Shown: positions 1 to 8,362, counted from the first letter of the stretch. The stretch is DNA of 64,000 nt from Pseudonocardia acidicola (GCF_012911935.1 NZ_JAAXLA010000023.1:24627-88626); one strand, 5' to 3'. Notes: a model not told the origin generated them from the letters alone. Translations and numbers: made by a program.

Positions 1-4
1 GGTC

Positions 5-1495
5 ATGGCGAACGACACCCCCGACGGCCCCGCCGAGCTGACGCCCGAGGGACCGGCGCAGGCTCGAGACCGGCCGGCGAACGCGGGGGATCCGGCCGGT
101 GCCGGACGGTCGCCGTGGGCGCCGCCCGTCGCCGAGCCCGCAGCCGCGCAGGACCGCGGTGCCGAGCCGGGCGCAGGCGCGGCGACGAGCCCGCCCGTGC
201 CGGAGCGTGCTGTCGAGCCGGCGCCCGACACCACCGGTCCGGCCGCCCACTGGGCGAATCCGGACCCGTGGGCCCGGTACAGCCGGCCTGCGCAGGCCTG
301 GGGGAACCCCGACCAGGGCTATGGCGTCCCGCAGTCGCACCCGTACACCACGCAGCCGTACGGCGGGGGTTATCCGGTGGGCGCGCCGCACTGGCAGGGG
401 CTTGCGACGCAGCACATCGCCGCGGCACCGGAGCGGCGCCGCGGCGGCCTGGGCGGGATCGTCGCCGTCGCGCTGACCACCGCGCTGGTGGGTGGTCTCG
501 TCGGCGGCGGGGTCGGCTACTCGCTCGCCGAGCGCAGCGGCAGCGGTGGCTCCAGCGGCGTGCTCAGCCAGCCGCTGCCCGAGGTCGACCCGGCGGCGAC
601 GCCGCTCGGCCCGGTCGAAGCGGTCGCGCAGCGGGTGCTGCCGAGCGTCGTGCAGTTGCGGGTCGAGGGCCGGGGGGCCACCGGCGAGGGCTCGGGCATG
701 GTGCTCAGCGGCGACGGGCTGATCCTGACGAACAACCACGTCGTCGAGTCGGCGGCGGACGGCGGCGCGGTGGCCGCGGTGTTCCAGGACGGCCGGACCG
801 CGCCCGCGCGCATCGTCGGCCGCGACCCGAACTCCGATCTCGCCGTCATCCGCGCGCAGGGCATCTCCGGGCTCACCCCGGTCGAGCTCGGCAACTCCTC
901 GTCGGTGCGGGTCGGCCAGCAGGTGGTGGCCTTCGGCTCGCCGCTGGGGCTGGGCGGCACGGTGACCACCGGCATCATCAGCGCGCTGGACCGCGCGGTG
1001 ACCGTGGGCGGCGACTCGCAGGCGAGCGAAGCCACCGTGCTCAACGCGCTGCAGACCGACGCCGCGATCAACCCCGGCAACTCCGGCGGCCCGCTGGTGG
1101 ACATGGGCGGCAAGGTGATCGGCATCAACTCGGCCATCGCGACGACCGGCGCGCAGGGCGGCTCGATCGGCGTCGGGTTCTCGATCCCGATCAACCAGGC
1201 CAAGCGCATCGCCGAGCAACTCGAGCGCACCGGGAAGGCCACCCGCGCCGTGCTCGGGGTGGCGCTGATCGACGACCCGCAGGTGACCGGGGCCCGCATC
1301 CAGAGCGTGGTCCCCGGTGGCGCCGCCCAGGCGGCGGGCATCCGGCCCGGCGACGTCGTCATCCGGCTCGGGGACAAGCGCGTGGCGACCGGCCTGGAAC
1401 TGCAGGCGGCGGTCCGCTCGCGGGCGCCCGGCGAGGCCGTCCAGGTCCAGCTGAGCGACCGGACGGTCGAGGTGACGCTGGGCGAGGCAGGCTGA
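5..1495 (+). CDS. htrA: HtrA/DegP-family trypsin-like serine protease with PDZ domain, membrane anchored
   Basis: Cell-envelope quality-control protease, corresponding in position and architecture to mycobacterial PepD (Rv0983). Residues 1-145 are a Pro/Gly/Ala-rich, probably disordered cytoplasmic part with repeated Tyr-Pro-Gly motifs. One membrane segment follows at about 148-172. The chymotrypsin-fold domain carries the full triad: His245 in TNNHVV, Asp278 in NSDLAVI and Ser360 in GNSGGPL. A PDZ domain fills about 410-490 (ARIQSVVPGGAAQAAGIRPGD). The chosen ATG lies four bases into the window, so the upstream signals cannot be seen and a slightly longer protein is possible. It ends 231 bases before mog. 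That gap has no convincing ORF. Confidence 0.93.
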   Translation: MANDTPDGPAELTPEGPAQARDRPANAGDPAGAGRSPWAPPVAEPAAAQDRGAEPGAGAATSPPVPERAVEPAPDTTGPAAHWANPDPWARYSRPAQAWGNPDQGYGVPQSHPYTTQPYGGGYPVGAPHWQGLATQHIAAAPERRRGGLGGIVAVALTTALVGGLVGGGVGYSLAERSGSGGSSGVLSQPLPEVDPAATPLGPVEAVAQRVLPSVVQLRVEGRGATGEGSGMVLSGDGLILTNNHVVESAADGGAVAAVFQDGRTAPARIVGRDPNSDLAVIRAQGISGLTPVELGNSSSVRVGQQVVAFGSPLGLGGTVTTGIISALDRAVTVGGDSQASEATVLNALQTDAAINPGNSGGPLVDMGGKVIGINSAIATTGAQGGSIGVGFSIPINQAKRIAEQLERTGKATRAVLGVALIDDPQVTGARIQSVVPGGAAQAAGIRPGDVVIRLGDKRVATGLELQAAVRSRAPGEAVQVQLSDRTVEVTLGEAG

Positions 1496-1714
1496 GCCGA
1501 CCGCAACCGGTCGACGCACGCGACGCGACCTTCGTCGCGGTTTCGTTGACGCGGCTGGTGGGTATCTGCTGTGGTTCCGGCCGTCTCGGTTCGTGGTGCC
1601 CCGTGGACCGAGACACAAGGGCCGCGTCGACGCCGGTACCCCCTCCCAGCGTCGGCGCGGCCTCCCATGGCGCGAATGACGGGAGCGCACGAACCGTGAC
1701 AGTGGCCGCCCCGC

Positions 1715-1720
1715 TACGGT
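1715..1720 (+). promoter_or_regulatory. -10 box of a leaderless promoter for mog
   Basis: TACGGT matches the actinobacterial TANNNT -10 element and is followed by only six bases before the ATG at 1727. Transcription would begin at or next to the start codon. No Shine-Dalgarno sequence is visible, which fits a leaderless mRNA. Confidence 0.6.
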
Positions 1721-1726
1721 GAGCGC

Positions 1727-2227
1727 ATGGAAATGGCGCCGCCCCAGATCGGCCGAGCCCTCGTGGTGATCGTGGACGACCGGGTGAGCCACGGTGAACG
1801 CGACGACAACACCGGCCCGCTGGTCATTGAACTGCTCGAGGAAGCGCACTTCGTCGTGGACGCGGTCGTCGTCGTCCCCGGCGAGTCGGTCGCGATCCGC
1901 AACGCGCTCAACACCGCGGTGATCGGTGGCGTCGACCTGGTGATCACAGTCGGCGGCACCGGGGTCTCCCCGCGCGATGTCACCGCGGACGCCACCGCGG
2001 GAGTGCTCGACCGTCCCATCCCGGGCATCGCCGAGGCGATCCGGGCCTCCGGTCTCGCCGCCGGTGCCGTGGATGCCGGGCTCTCCCGCGGTCTCGTCGG
2101 GGTCTCCGGGAGCACGCTGGTGGTCAACCTGGCCCCGTCGCGCGCCGCCGTCCGTGACGGCATGGCCACGCTCACCCCGCTGGTCGCGCATGTGATCGCC
2201 GAGCTGTCCGGGCTCGACTCCGACTGA
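1727..2227 (+). CDS. mog: MogA/MoaB-family molybdopterin adenylyltransferase
   Basis: Molybdenum-cofactor protein of the MogA/MoaB fold, which adenylylates molybdopterin before metal insertion. The hallmark GGTG lies at residues 76-79 (TVGGTGVSPRD), preceded by a typical Rossmann-like beta strand (LVVIVDDRVS) near the N terminus. At 166 residues it has the usual family length. Its position after the HtrA protease matches Rv0983-Rv0984 in mycobacteria. A MoeA-like gene lies 4 kb downstream. The start is supported by the leaderless -10 box six bases upstream. Whether it is the catalytic Mog type or a MoaB-type paralogue cannot be settled from motifs alone. Confidence 0.88.
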   Translation: MEMAPPQIGRALVVIVDDRVSHGERDDNTGPLVIELLEEAHFVVDAVVVVPGESVAIRNALNTAVIGGVDLVITVGGTGVSPRDVTADATAGVLDRPIPGIAEAIRASGLAAGAVDAGLSRGLVGVSGSTLVVNLAPSRAAVRDGMATLTPLVAHVIAELSGLDSD

Positions 2228-2235
2228 GCGGTGCG

Positions 2236-2253
2236 GGGCGCCTCAAGGCGCCC
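2236..2253. terminator. Hairpin between convergent mog and the coiled-coil gene
   Basis: GGGCGCC and GGCGCCC flank a TCAA tetraloop, giving a 7-bp GC-only stem in the 25-base gap between two convergent genes. There is no U tract, as is usual for actinobacterial hairpins. It can serve both strands. Confidence 0.6.
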
Positions 2254-2762
2254 TACTGGCTCGGATTCCCCCCGGTCGGGTCCGTCGCCGCCGCCCCGCT
2301 CGCCGGGGCTGCCGGGGTGATCGGCGACCCGGTCGACGTGGGCCGGGCCGGTGTCGTGCCCGCGGCGCCGCCGGTGGGCGCAGCCGGGGTGACGGGCCCG
2401 CTCGGGGCGTGTCCGCCGTCGTGCGCCGGACGGGCCCGCTCGAGGGCCTCCTCGACCTTCGTGGCCACGGTCTCGATCGTGTCGTGGAACCGCCCGCCGG
2501 TGGCCTTGTCGATCTCCGCCGCGGCGCGTTCGACACTCCTGGCCGCGAGCTCGGCGGCCTTCTCGGCGAACTCGACGGTCTTCTCCTTCGCGGTCTCGCC
2601 GTACTCCTCGGCCAGCTCGCGGGCCCTGCCGGAGTACTCGCCTGCCTTCCCCCTGGCGGTGCCGCCGTACTCACCGGCCTTCTCCCGGGCCGTCCCGGTG
2701 TAGGCCTCGGCCCTGTCCTTCGCCTTGTCGGCGAGGTCTTTCGCCTTCTCGGTGAATCCCAT
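2253..2762 (-). CDS. Alanine/glycine-rich helical protein resembling MT0933-like antitoxin proteins
   Basis: Small soluble protein (169 aa) of uncertain role. Residues 1-60 contain near-repeats of the type KAKDLADKAKDRAE, GTAREKAGEYG and GTARGKAGEYS, an amphipathic LEA-like helix pattern. Around residues 80-105 comes EIDKATGGRFHDTIETV, which resembles the mycobacterial Rv0909/MT0933-type antitoxin signature (DEKTQGNYSDAI), so homology to that family is plausible. The last 60 residues are Pro/Gly/Ala-rich and low complexity. No toxin partner is adjacent. The start ATG is preceded by a G-rich Shine-Dalgarno-like run. The function is not established. Confidence 0.72.
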   Translation of the reverse strand: MGFTEKAKDLADKAKDRAEAYTGTAREKAGEYGGTARGKAGEYSGRARELAEEYGETAKEKTVEFAEKAAELAARSVERAAAEIDKATGGRFHDTIETVATKVEEALERARPAHDGGHAPSGPVTPAAPTGGAAGTTPARPTSTGSPITPAAPASGAAATDPTGGNPSQ

Positions 2763-2854
2763 GTCGACCCCCGATCCGCCCCGAGCGCCGGGCGACGCCC
2801 GCCCGCCATGGTGGCACCGTTGGGCGTTCCGGGCCGGTCGGGCACCATGGATCC

Positions 2855-3034
2855 GTGGCAGAACTCCCCGACCGGGTGCGTCGCAAGATCGACGAGATAT
2901 TCGGCGACGTGTTGCCCTCGGTCACCCGGGACGAGATCGGTGAACGGGGCTCGACCGCGGACGACGACGGCGCGGCCCCGTCGAACGAGGAGTGGCTGCG
3001 CGCCAACCGCCCGCCGCATCACGACCGGGACTGA
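2855..3034 (+). CDS. Small conserved acidic protein (59 aa)
   Basis: GTG-initiated short ORF, divergent from the gene at 2253-2762. It encodes a hydrophilic protein with an N-terminal helix (DRVRRKIDEIFGDVLP), an acidic middle part (STADDDG) and a C-terminal EEWLRANRPPHHD motif. The combination of VLPSVTRDE and a WLRANRPPHHD tail resembles a small protein I have seen annotated as hypothetical in other Pseudonocardiaceae, but I cannot verify this here. Clean actinobacterial third-position GC throughout supports real coding. No function can be assigned. Confidence 0.6.
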   Translation: MAELPDRVRRKIDEIFGDVLPSVTRDEIGERGSTADDDGAAPSNEEWLRANRPPHHDRD

Positions 3035-3063
3035 GCCGGCCCGGCGTCACGCCCCCGGCAGCA

Positions 3064-3531
3064 TCAGGCCTTGTGCTTGCCGTCGCTGGTGACCTGCGTG
3101 CCGTCGCCGGCCGCGACCTTGAGCAGGTCGCGGATCTCGGCCAGCAGCTCCACGTCGGTGGGCTCGGCCGGGCCCGGCTCCTCGCCGCGCTTGCGCCGCG
3201 CCTTGAGGGTGTTCAGCGGGAGCACGATCACGAAGTAGACGACCGCGGCGACGATCAGGAAGTTCAACGCAGCCGTGATCACCGCTGCGAAGTCGATGTA
3301 GGTGCTCTCCTTGCCGCCGATGAGCTGAATTCCCAGGCCGGGGCTGGTCGGGGGCGTGATGGAGTTCACCAGTGGCTGGATGACCTTGTTCGTGAACGAG
3401 GTCACGATGGTGCTGAACGCGGCGCCGATGACGACGGCGACCGCGAGGTCGACCACGTTGCCGCGCAGGATGAAGTCCTTGAAGCCCTTGAGGCCTTTGG
3501 AGTCGATGAAGCCATTGAAGCCCTTGAGCAC
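3064..3531 (-). CDS. mscL: Large-conductance mechanosensitive channel MscL
   Basis: Homopentameric emergency-release channel of the cytoplasmic membrane, opening under hypo-osmotic stress. The N-terminal amphipathic helix leads into TM1 at about 25-48, with the pore-lining run GNVVDLAVAVVIGAAFS. A short periplasmic loop follows, then TM2 at about 81-106, and a charged C-terminal bundle (LKARRKRGEEP). At 155 aa it is close to the mycobacterial protein. The start is GTG with a GAGGAAC ribosome site upstream. Its place near mog matches Rv0985c. The SAF-domain gene ends the upstream side with a 39-base gap, so they may be cotranscribed. Confidence 0.95.
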   Translation of the reverse strand: MLKGFNGFIDSKGLKGFKDFILRGNVVDLAVAVVIGAAFSTIVTSFTNKVIQPLVNSITPPTSPGLGIQLIGGKESTYIDFAAVITAALNFLIVAAVVYFVIVLPLNTLKARRKRGEEPGPAEPTDVELLAEIRDLLKVAAGDGTQVTSDGKHKA

Positions 3532-3570
3532 GTCGTTCCTCTCGTGATCGGCCGGCCCGGTGAACGCCGG

Positions 3571-4290
3571 TCAGCGCAGGGTAAGGGCGACCTGTTCGGA
3601 CAGTGCGGCCGCCGCCACCCGCGTCGCGCTCTCCCGGGGCAGCGCGACCAGGACGAGGCGGCCCCGTCCCCCGGGTGAGATCCCCGGCCCGGTCTCGGGC
3701 GGCAGCACGGCGAGCACGACGGCCCGGCTGGCCAGCACGACCGGCTCATCGGCGCTCGGGCCGGCCATCACGACGTCGACCGTGCTGCCCGGCGTGAGCA
3801 GGCCGGCGACGCCCGCGTCGGCGAGCCGGATCGGAACGGTCGCCGCATCGGGGGAGCCGGTGGCCCGGACGGCGAGCTCGGCGCCGGCGAGGCGCAGGTC
3901 GGTGATCGGCTCACCGGCCCGCGCGGCGCCGGCCAGCATCCGCCCGTCGGCCTGCTCCGGATCACGCAGTGCGCCCGCCGGCACCAGGTCCGCCGGCCAC
4001 TGGCGCACGGCGAGGTCCTCGGTGCGCAGGGTGGAGCCGGCGGCCAGATCACGGGCGGCCACCAGCAGCCCGACTCCGCCGTCGGCGCGTGGGGACAGGG
4101 CGAGGACCAGCGCGAGAACGGCGAGCAGGGCGGCGCCGGCTCGCCGGGCGAGGGCGACCCGCCGCCAGCCGGGGCCGTGCAGCAGGTCGGCGACGCGGTG
4201 GCGCAACCGCGGGGACAGCGCCGTCGGCCGGCGCCTCACCCGGGGCGGCGGCGTGGAGTTCCGTGCGGAGTTCGGCGTCGACTCGACCAT
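3571..4290 (-). CDS. SAF-domain membrane protein (CpaB/RcpC-like)
   Basis: Bitopic membrane protein with a short basic cytoplasmic N terminus, one TM segment at about residues 48-66 (GAALLAVLALVLALSP) and an external SAF domain (LVAARDLAAGSTLRTEDL) from about 72. SAF domains occur in CpaB/RcpC pilus-assembly proteins, flagellar FlgA and antifreeze-like enzymes. The N-terminal TM plus SAF layout fits CpaB/RcpC. No other Flp/Tad pilus genes are in the window, so a pilus role is only a possibility. It sits upstream of mscL on the same strand. Confidence 0.8.
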   Translation of the reverse strand: MVESTPNSARNSTPPPRVRRRPTALSPRLRHRVADLLHGPGWRRVALARRAGAALLAVLALVLALSPRADGGVGLLVAARDLAAGSTLRTEDLAVRQWPADLVPAGALRDPEQADGRMLAGAARAGEPITDLRLAGAELAVRATGSPDAATVPIRLADAGVAGLLTPGSTVDVVMAGPSADEPVVLASRAVVLAVLPPETGPGISPGGRGRLVLVALPRESATRVAAAALSEQVALTLR

Positions 4291-4469
4291 CCGCGCCTCC
4301 CGTCGGTCCCGGTGGATGCCGGTTCGACGGTAGGGCGGTCAGCGTGCCGCGCCGGGACTCTCGCCCCGGGCTGTGGACAACGGTGAGGGCATGTGGACAA
4401 TCCGGCAGCCGCAGCGGCGTCGTGCCCGACCACCGTCGGGCCGACGTGCCAGGATGCCCGGGGGCGGGG

Positions 4470-4799
4470 TCAGGACGCTGCGGCGGCCGGGGCGGCGCTG
4501 CTCGACGAGCCGCTCGTCGAGCTCGAGCTGCTGGAGGAGCCGGAGTCGCTGGACGACGAGGACGTCGAGGCGGACTCCTTGCTCCCGTTCGACGAGCTGC
4601 TGACCACGCCCGATCCGGCGCCCGAGCGGCTGTCGGTGCGGTAGAAGCCGCTGCCCTTGAACACGATCCCGACCGACGAGAAGACCTTGCGCAGCGGGCC
4701 CTCGCACACCGGGCACACCGTCAACGAGTCGTCGGAGAAGGACTGCACTGCCTCGAACCGATGGTCGCAGGCGGTGCAGGCGTACTGGTAGGTCGGCAC
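4470..4799 (-). CDS. FmdB-family zinc-ribbon protein
   Basis: Begins PTYQYACTACDHRFEAV and has a second CPVC pair at about residue 30, the two-CxxC zinc ribbon of the FmdB/CxxC_CxxC_SSSS family, followed by the usual KVFSSVGIVFKGSGFYRTD. The C-terminal half is a low-complexity Ser/Gly/Ala tail. The start chosen is GTG at 4799, with GGAGG a few bases upstream, rather than a nine-codon-longer start, because the family begins MPTYxY. FmdB was first named as a regulator of formamidase, but its general role is unclear. It lies next to the folate cyclo-ligase gene, an arrangement common in actinobacteria. Confidence 0.88.
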   Translation of the reverse strand: MPTYQYACTACDHRFEAVQSFSDDSLTVCPVCEGPLRKVFSSVGIVFKGSGFYRTDSRSGAGSGVVSSSSNGSKESASTSSSSSDSGSSSSSSSTSGSSSSAAPAAAAS

Positions 4800-4854
4800 G
4801 AAATCCTCCGCAACTGGCACTCCCACACAGAGAGTGCCAGTCTAGCTCGCCCGT

Positions 4855-5511
4855 TCAGTTCGTGCCGCCGAGCCTCACCACACCGGCGCCCGGCAGGAGC
4901 GCCGCGGTCACCCGGACGTCGTGCGGCTCCGCCGGCAGTTCCGGGACGAGCTCCTCGTCGTTGAGCAGCACCACCAGCGGCGTATCCGGCCGGGCCAGCG
5001 GCAATGTCCGGTCGTAGTAGCCGCCGCCACGGCCGAGGCGCACCCCCCGGCGGTCCGCGGCCAGCGCCGGGATCAGCACGATGCCCGCCCGGGTGATGCT
5101 GTTCACACCCAGGCGCGGGCCGGTCGGCTGCCGCAGTCCCAACGGCCCGTCGGCCAGCGTGTCCGGGCCGTCGTAACGGGCCCAGTCGAGCGGACCGTCG
5201 GCGTCGGGGACCACCGGCAGCAGCACCTCGTGGCCGGTCGCCCGCAGCGCGTCGAGGCCGGCCACCGAGCCGGGTTCGACCCCTACCGGCAGGTAGGCGC
5301 ACACCGGTGCGTCGATCCCGGCCGTCAGCCGCACCCCGGCCGCCGCCAGCGCCGCTGCCCGCGCCGCGCGCTCCTCGTCGCTCAGTGCGCGGCGCGCCGC
5401 GAGCAGCCGCCGGCGCCAGGCGCGCTTCCCGGCGGGATCGTCCGGGCCACCGCCGGGCGCGCCGGGGGTGCTCCCGGCTGCCGGACCGGGTGGTTCAGCG
5501 CGAGCCGTCAC
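4855..5511 (-). CDS. 5-formyltetrahydrofolate cyclo-ligase
   Basis: Cytosolic ATP-dependent enzyme converting 5-formyl-THF to 5,10-methenyl-THF, which returns a storage folate to one-carbon metabolism. It shows the conserved GRGGGYYDR motif at about residue 160 that binds the phosphates. The N terminus has a basic KRAWRRRLLAARRALS helix typical of the family. Length of 218 aa is slightly long because of a Pro/Gly-rich N-terminal leader. It is the counterpart of Rv0992c and divergent from galU. The start is a GTG with TAGCGT six bases upstream on the same strand, so it is probably leaderless. Confidence 0.92.
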   Translation of the reverse strand: MTARAEPPGPAAGSTPGAPGGGPDDPAGKRAWRRRLLAARRALSDEERAARAAALAAAGVRLTAGIDAPVCAYLPVGVEPGSVAGLDALRATGHEVLLPVVPDADGPLDWARYDGPDTLADGPLGLRQPTGPRLGVNSITRAGIVLIPALAADRRGVRLGRGGGYYDRTLPLARPDTPLVVLLNDEELVPELPAEPHDVRVTAALLPGAGVVRLGGTN

Positions 5512-5517
5512 GCGGGC

Positions 5518-5539
5518 ACGCTACCGGCGCCGATAGGCT
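5518..5539. promoter_or_regulatory. Divergent pair of leaderless -10 boxes (cyclo-ligase / galU)
   Basis: On the minus strand TAGCGT occupies 5523-5518, six bases before the cyclo-ligase GTG at 5511. On the plus strand TAGGCT occupies 5534-5539, eight bases before the galU ATG at 5548. Only ten bases separate the two boxes, so two RNA polymerases could not occupy both at once. Confidence 0.6.
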
Positions 5540-5547
5540 CGCCGCTC

Positions 5548-6435
5548 ATGAGCGAGTCGCTGCCGTTCCGCTCCGCCGTCGTACCCGCCGCCGGCCTGGG
5601 GACCCGGTTCCTGCCGACCACGAAGTCGGTCCCCAAGGAACTCCTTCCGGTGGTCGACACGCCGGGGATCGAACTGGTCGCCGCCGAGGCCGCGGAGGCC
5701 GGGGCCAGCCAACTGCTCATCGTCACCTCGCCGGGCAAGGATGCGGTCGCGGCGTACTTCGCGCCGCAGCCCGAGCTCGAGGCGACCCTGGCGGCGCGCG
5801 GCAAGGACGCGCTGCTGGCCAAGGTGCGTCGCGCCGCTGAGCTGATCACGGTCCGGACCGTCACCCAGTACGAGCCGAAGGGCCTCGGGCACGCCGTGGC
5901 GTGCGCCGCCGACGCGCTCGCGGACGACGAGCAGGCCGTCGCGGTGCTGCTGCCCGACGACCTGGTGCTGCCCACCGGAGTGCTGAGCCGGATGGCCGCG
6001 GTCCGCGCGGAGTTCGGCGGCAGCGTGCTGTGCGCGTTCGACATCCCGCGTGCGGAGATCTCCGCCTACGGGGTGTTCGACGTCAGCGACACCGACGACC
6101 CGGACGTCAAGAAGGTGCACGGAATGGTGGAGAAGCCGCCGGCCGACCAGGCGCCGTCCACCTTCGCCGCGGCCGGGCGCTACATCCTCGACCGGGCGAT
6201 CTTCGACGCACTCGAGCGCATCACCCCCGGTGCCGGTGGCGAGCTGCAGCTCACCGACGCCGTCGCGCTGCTGATCTCCGAGGGACACCCGGTGCACGTG
6301 GTCGTCCACCGCGGTGGCCGGCACGACCTGGGCAACCCCGGCGGCTACGTGCGGGCCTTCGTGGACTTCGCGCTGCAGCACCCGGACTATGGGCCCGAGC
6401 TGCGCAGCTGGCTCGCCGCTCGGCTGGAGGGATAG
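5548..6435 (+). CDS. galU: UTP-glucose-1-phosphate uridylyltransferase
   Basis: Makes UDP-glucose from UTP and glucose 1-phosphate, feeding trehalose, glycolipid and wall-polymer synthesis. The nucleotide-binding signature AAGLGTRFLP is at residues 14-23, followed by TTKSVPKELLPVVDTP. EKPPADQAPS (near residue 193) and the GGRHDLGNPGGYV segment near residue 253 fit the family. Length is 295 aa. The reading frame stays open far upstream, but the ATG at 5548 is chosen because it precedes the first family-like residues and has a TAGGCT box eight bases upstream. moeA follows after six bases. The two are conserved neighbours in actinobacteria (Rv0993-Rv0994). Confidence 0.95.
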   Translation: MSESLPFRSAVVPAAGLGTRFLPTTKSVPKELLPVVDTPGIELVAAEAAEAGASQLLIVTSPGKDAVAAYFAPQPELEATLAARGKDALLAKVRRAAELITVRTVTQYEPKGLGHAVACAADALADDEQAVAVLLPDDLVLPTGVLSRMAAVRAEFGGSVLCAFDIPRAEISAYGVFDVSDTDDPDVKKVHGMVEKPPADQAPSTFAAAGRYILDRAIFDALERITPGAGGELQLTDAVALLISEGHPVHVVVHRGGRHDLGNPGGYVRAFVDFALQHPDYGPELRSWLAARLEG

Positions 6436-6441
6436 GCAGGC

Positions 6442-7671
6442 GTGCGGTCGGTCGACGAGCAACTGGCCCGGGTACTGAACGCCGCAGTCCGGCCGGCACC
6501 GGTACGGGTGGCGATCTCCGATGCCCAGGGTCTGCGGTCCGCGGAGGAGGTCGTCGCGTCGCGGCCACTGCCGGGCTTCGACCAGGCGGCGATCGACGGC
6601 TACGCCGTACGCAGTGTCGATCTCGTCGGTGCGACCGACGACGATCCGGTGTCGATACCGGTGGTGGGGGAGATCCCGGCCGGATCCCGGCAGCCGCTGC
6701 GGCTGCAGCCCGGCCAGGCCGTCCGCGTCGTGGCCGGGGCGCCGCTGCCCACGCTGGCCGACGCCGTGGTGCCCGTGGACCACACCGACGGCGGGAGCGC
6801 GCGGCTGCGGGTGCACCGCGGGGTGCCCTCCGCCGCGTTCGTCCGGCGGGTCGGCGAGGACGTCCAGCCCGGCGACGTCGCCGTGCGCCGCGACCAGATC
6901 GTCGGTGCGGCCCAGGTCGGGCTGCTCGCCGCGGCCGGGCGCGACAAGCTGCTCGTGCAGCCGCGGCCCCGGGTCTCGGTGCTGTCGGTCGGCGACGAAC
7001 TGGTCGATCTCGCGCGCACCCCGGGCGCCGGCCAGGTCGCCGACGTGTGCTCGCACGCGCTCATCGCCGCCGCCCGCGAGGCCGGTGCGGAGCCCGCGCG
7101 TTCCCGGCTGGTCCGCTGCGACGCCCGGGAGCTGTGCGCTGCGATCGAGGACCTGCTGCCGTTCAGCGAGATCATCGTGGTGTGCGGCGGGGTGGCCGGG
7201 AAGGCCGGCGCCGAGGTGCGCGCCGCGTTCGCCGGGCTCGGCGAGCTGGACTTCACCCGGGTCGCCATGCATCCCGGCTCCACGCAGGCGTTCGGCCTGC
7301 TCGGCGCCGACGCCGTGCCGACGTTCCTGTTCCCGTCGCACCCGGGCACCGCGCTCGTGCTGTTCGAGGTGCTCATCCGGCCGCTGATCCGGCTCGAGCT
7401 GGGCCGCACCGACCCGTACCGCCGGATGATCAGCGCCCGGCTGACCGCGCCGGTGGCGTCCAGGGCGGGCCGGCGGGGCTACGTCCGCGGCCGGCTGCTG
7501 CGGGAGCAGGCCACCGGCGACTATCTGGTGCAGCCGCTCGGCACCTCCGGCACGCACCTGCTCTCGTCGCTGGCCGACGCGAACGGGTTGATCGTCGTGC
7601 CCGACGACGTCACCGACGCCGCCGTGGACCAGCAGGTCAGCGTGGCCTTCCTGCCGCCCCCCCGCGGCTGA
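6442..7671 (+). CDS. moeA: MoeA/Glp-type molybdopterin molybdotransferase-like protein
   Basis: Gephyrin-like protein that would insert molybdate into adenylylated molybdopterin. PGFDQAAIDGYAV at residues 44-56 is a clear form of the MoeA N-terminal signature, and VLSVGDELVDLA is present in the central domain. Two later motifs are unusual. The segment normally reading GGVSxGxYD is GGVAGKAGAEV here, and the LPGNP loop is replaced by FPSHPG. It may be a diverged, possibly non-catalytic member, as others in this syntenic position may also be. The start is GTG six bases after galU stops, so the two form an operon. A RimJ-like gene follows 28 bases later. Confidence 0.82.
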   Translation: MRSVDEQLARVLNAAVRPAPVRVAISDAQGLRSAEEVVASRPLPGFDQAAIDGYAVRSVDLVGATDDDPVSIPVVGEIPAGSRQPLRLQPGQAVRVVAGAPLPTLADAVVPVDHTDGGSARLRVHRGVPSAAFVRRVGEDVQPGDVAVRRDQIVGAAQVGLLAAAGRDKLLVQPRPRVSVLSVGDELVDLARTPGAGQVADVCSHALIAAAREAGAEPARSRLVRCDARELCAAIEDLLPFSEIIVVCGGVAGKAGAEVRAAFAGLGELDFTRVAMHPGSTQAFGLLGADAVPTFLFPSHPGTALVLFEVLIRPLIRLELGRTDPYRRMISARLTAPVASRAGRRGYVRGRLLREQATGDYLVQPLGTSGTHLLSSLADANGLIVVPDDVTDAAVDQQVSVAFLPPPRG

Positions 7672-7699
7672 GCGCCCTGACGGATCCGGCGGACCCGAC

Positions 7700-8362
7700 G
7701 TGGCGCACGCGCTGTCGCAGCGGACCGGACGGCATCCCGGCTGGCCGGCGAAGATCGGTGCCCTGCGGGTGTCGGCGGGGGTCGTCGAACTGCGGCCGGT
7801 GCGCCTGCGCGACGGCTCGGCCTGGTCGGCGATCCGCATTCGCGACGAGCGCAACCTGGCCCCCTGGGAGCCCAGCGCGCCCGGCAGCTGGGTGCAGCGC
7901 AATGCCGTCACCGAGTGGCCCGGGCGCTGGGCGGTGCTGCGTGCGGCCGGGCGGCGCGGCGTGGCGCTGCCGTTCGCGATCACCCTGGACGGCCGGCTGG
8001 TAGGTCAGGTGATGGTCGGCAACATCGTGCGCGAGCCGCTGCTGTCGGCCTACGTGGGCTACTGGTGCGACGCGCGCGTCAACGGCTGCGGGGTGACGAC
8101 CGCGGCCGTCGCGATGGTGGCCGACCACTGCTTCGGCCCGGTCGGGCTGCACCGGCTGGAAGCCACCGTGCGCCCGGAGAACCGGGCCAGCATGCGGGTG
8201 CTCGAGAAGCTGGGCTTCCGCGAAGAGGGACTGTTCCAGCGATACCTCGACGTCGACGGTGCCTGGCGTGACCACCTCTGCTTCGCGCTGACCGTGGAGG
8301 AGGTCCCGGTCGGCGGGCTCGTCGGCCGGTTGGTCGAGCGGGGACGGGCCGAACGGTCCTGA
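7700..8362 (+). CDS. rimJ: GNAT-family N-acetyltransferase, RimJ/RimL type
   Basis: Acetyl-CoA-dependent acetyltransferase related to the ribosomal-protein N-terminal acetylases RimJ/RimL. It begins with a strand-helix pattern (VVELRPVRLRDGSAWSAIRI) and has the late GNAT signature RLEATVRPENRASMRVLEKLGFREEG typical of RimJ (shown here in parts: ENRASMRVLEKLGF). Length is 220 aa. Third in the galU-moeA-rimJ run, as in Rv0993-Rv0995. Its actual acceptor protein or small molecule cannot be told from sequence. It is followed by 226 bases without a gene, leading into sepX. Confidence 0.87.
   Translation: MAHALSQRTGRHPGWPAKIGALRVSAGVVELRPVRLRDGSAWSAIRIRDERNLAPWEPSAPGSWVQRNAVTEWPGRWAVLRAAGRRGVALPFAITLDGRLVGQVMVGNIVREPLLSAYVGYWCDARVNGCGVTTAAVAMVADHCFGPVGLHRLEATVRPENRASMRVLEKLGFREEGLFQRYLDVDGAWRDHLCFALTVEEVPVGGLVGRLVERGRAERS

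Noticed and set aside
2253..2762. Toxin-antitoxin pair at the MT0933-like gene
   Set aside because: No toxin-like partner is adjacent. The 59-aa divergent protein does not resemble a toxin.
2243..3022. Long overlapping ORFs antisense to the coiled-coil and MscL genes
   Set aside because: They are shadow frames of GC-rich coding DNA, with Arg/Pro/Ala-rich translations and no recognisable motifs.
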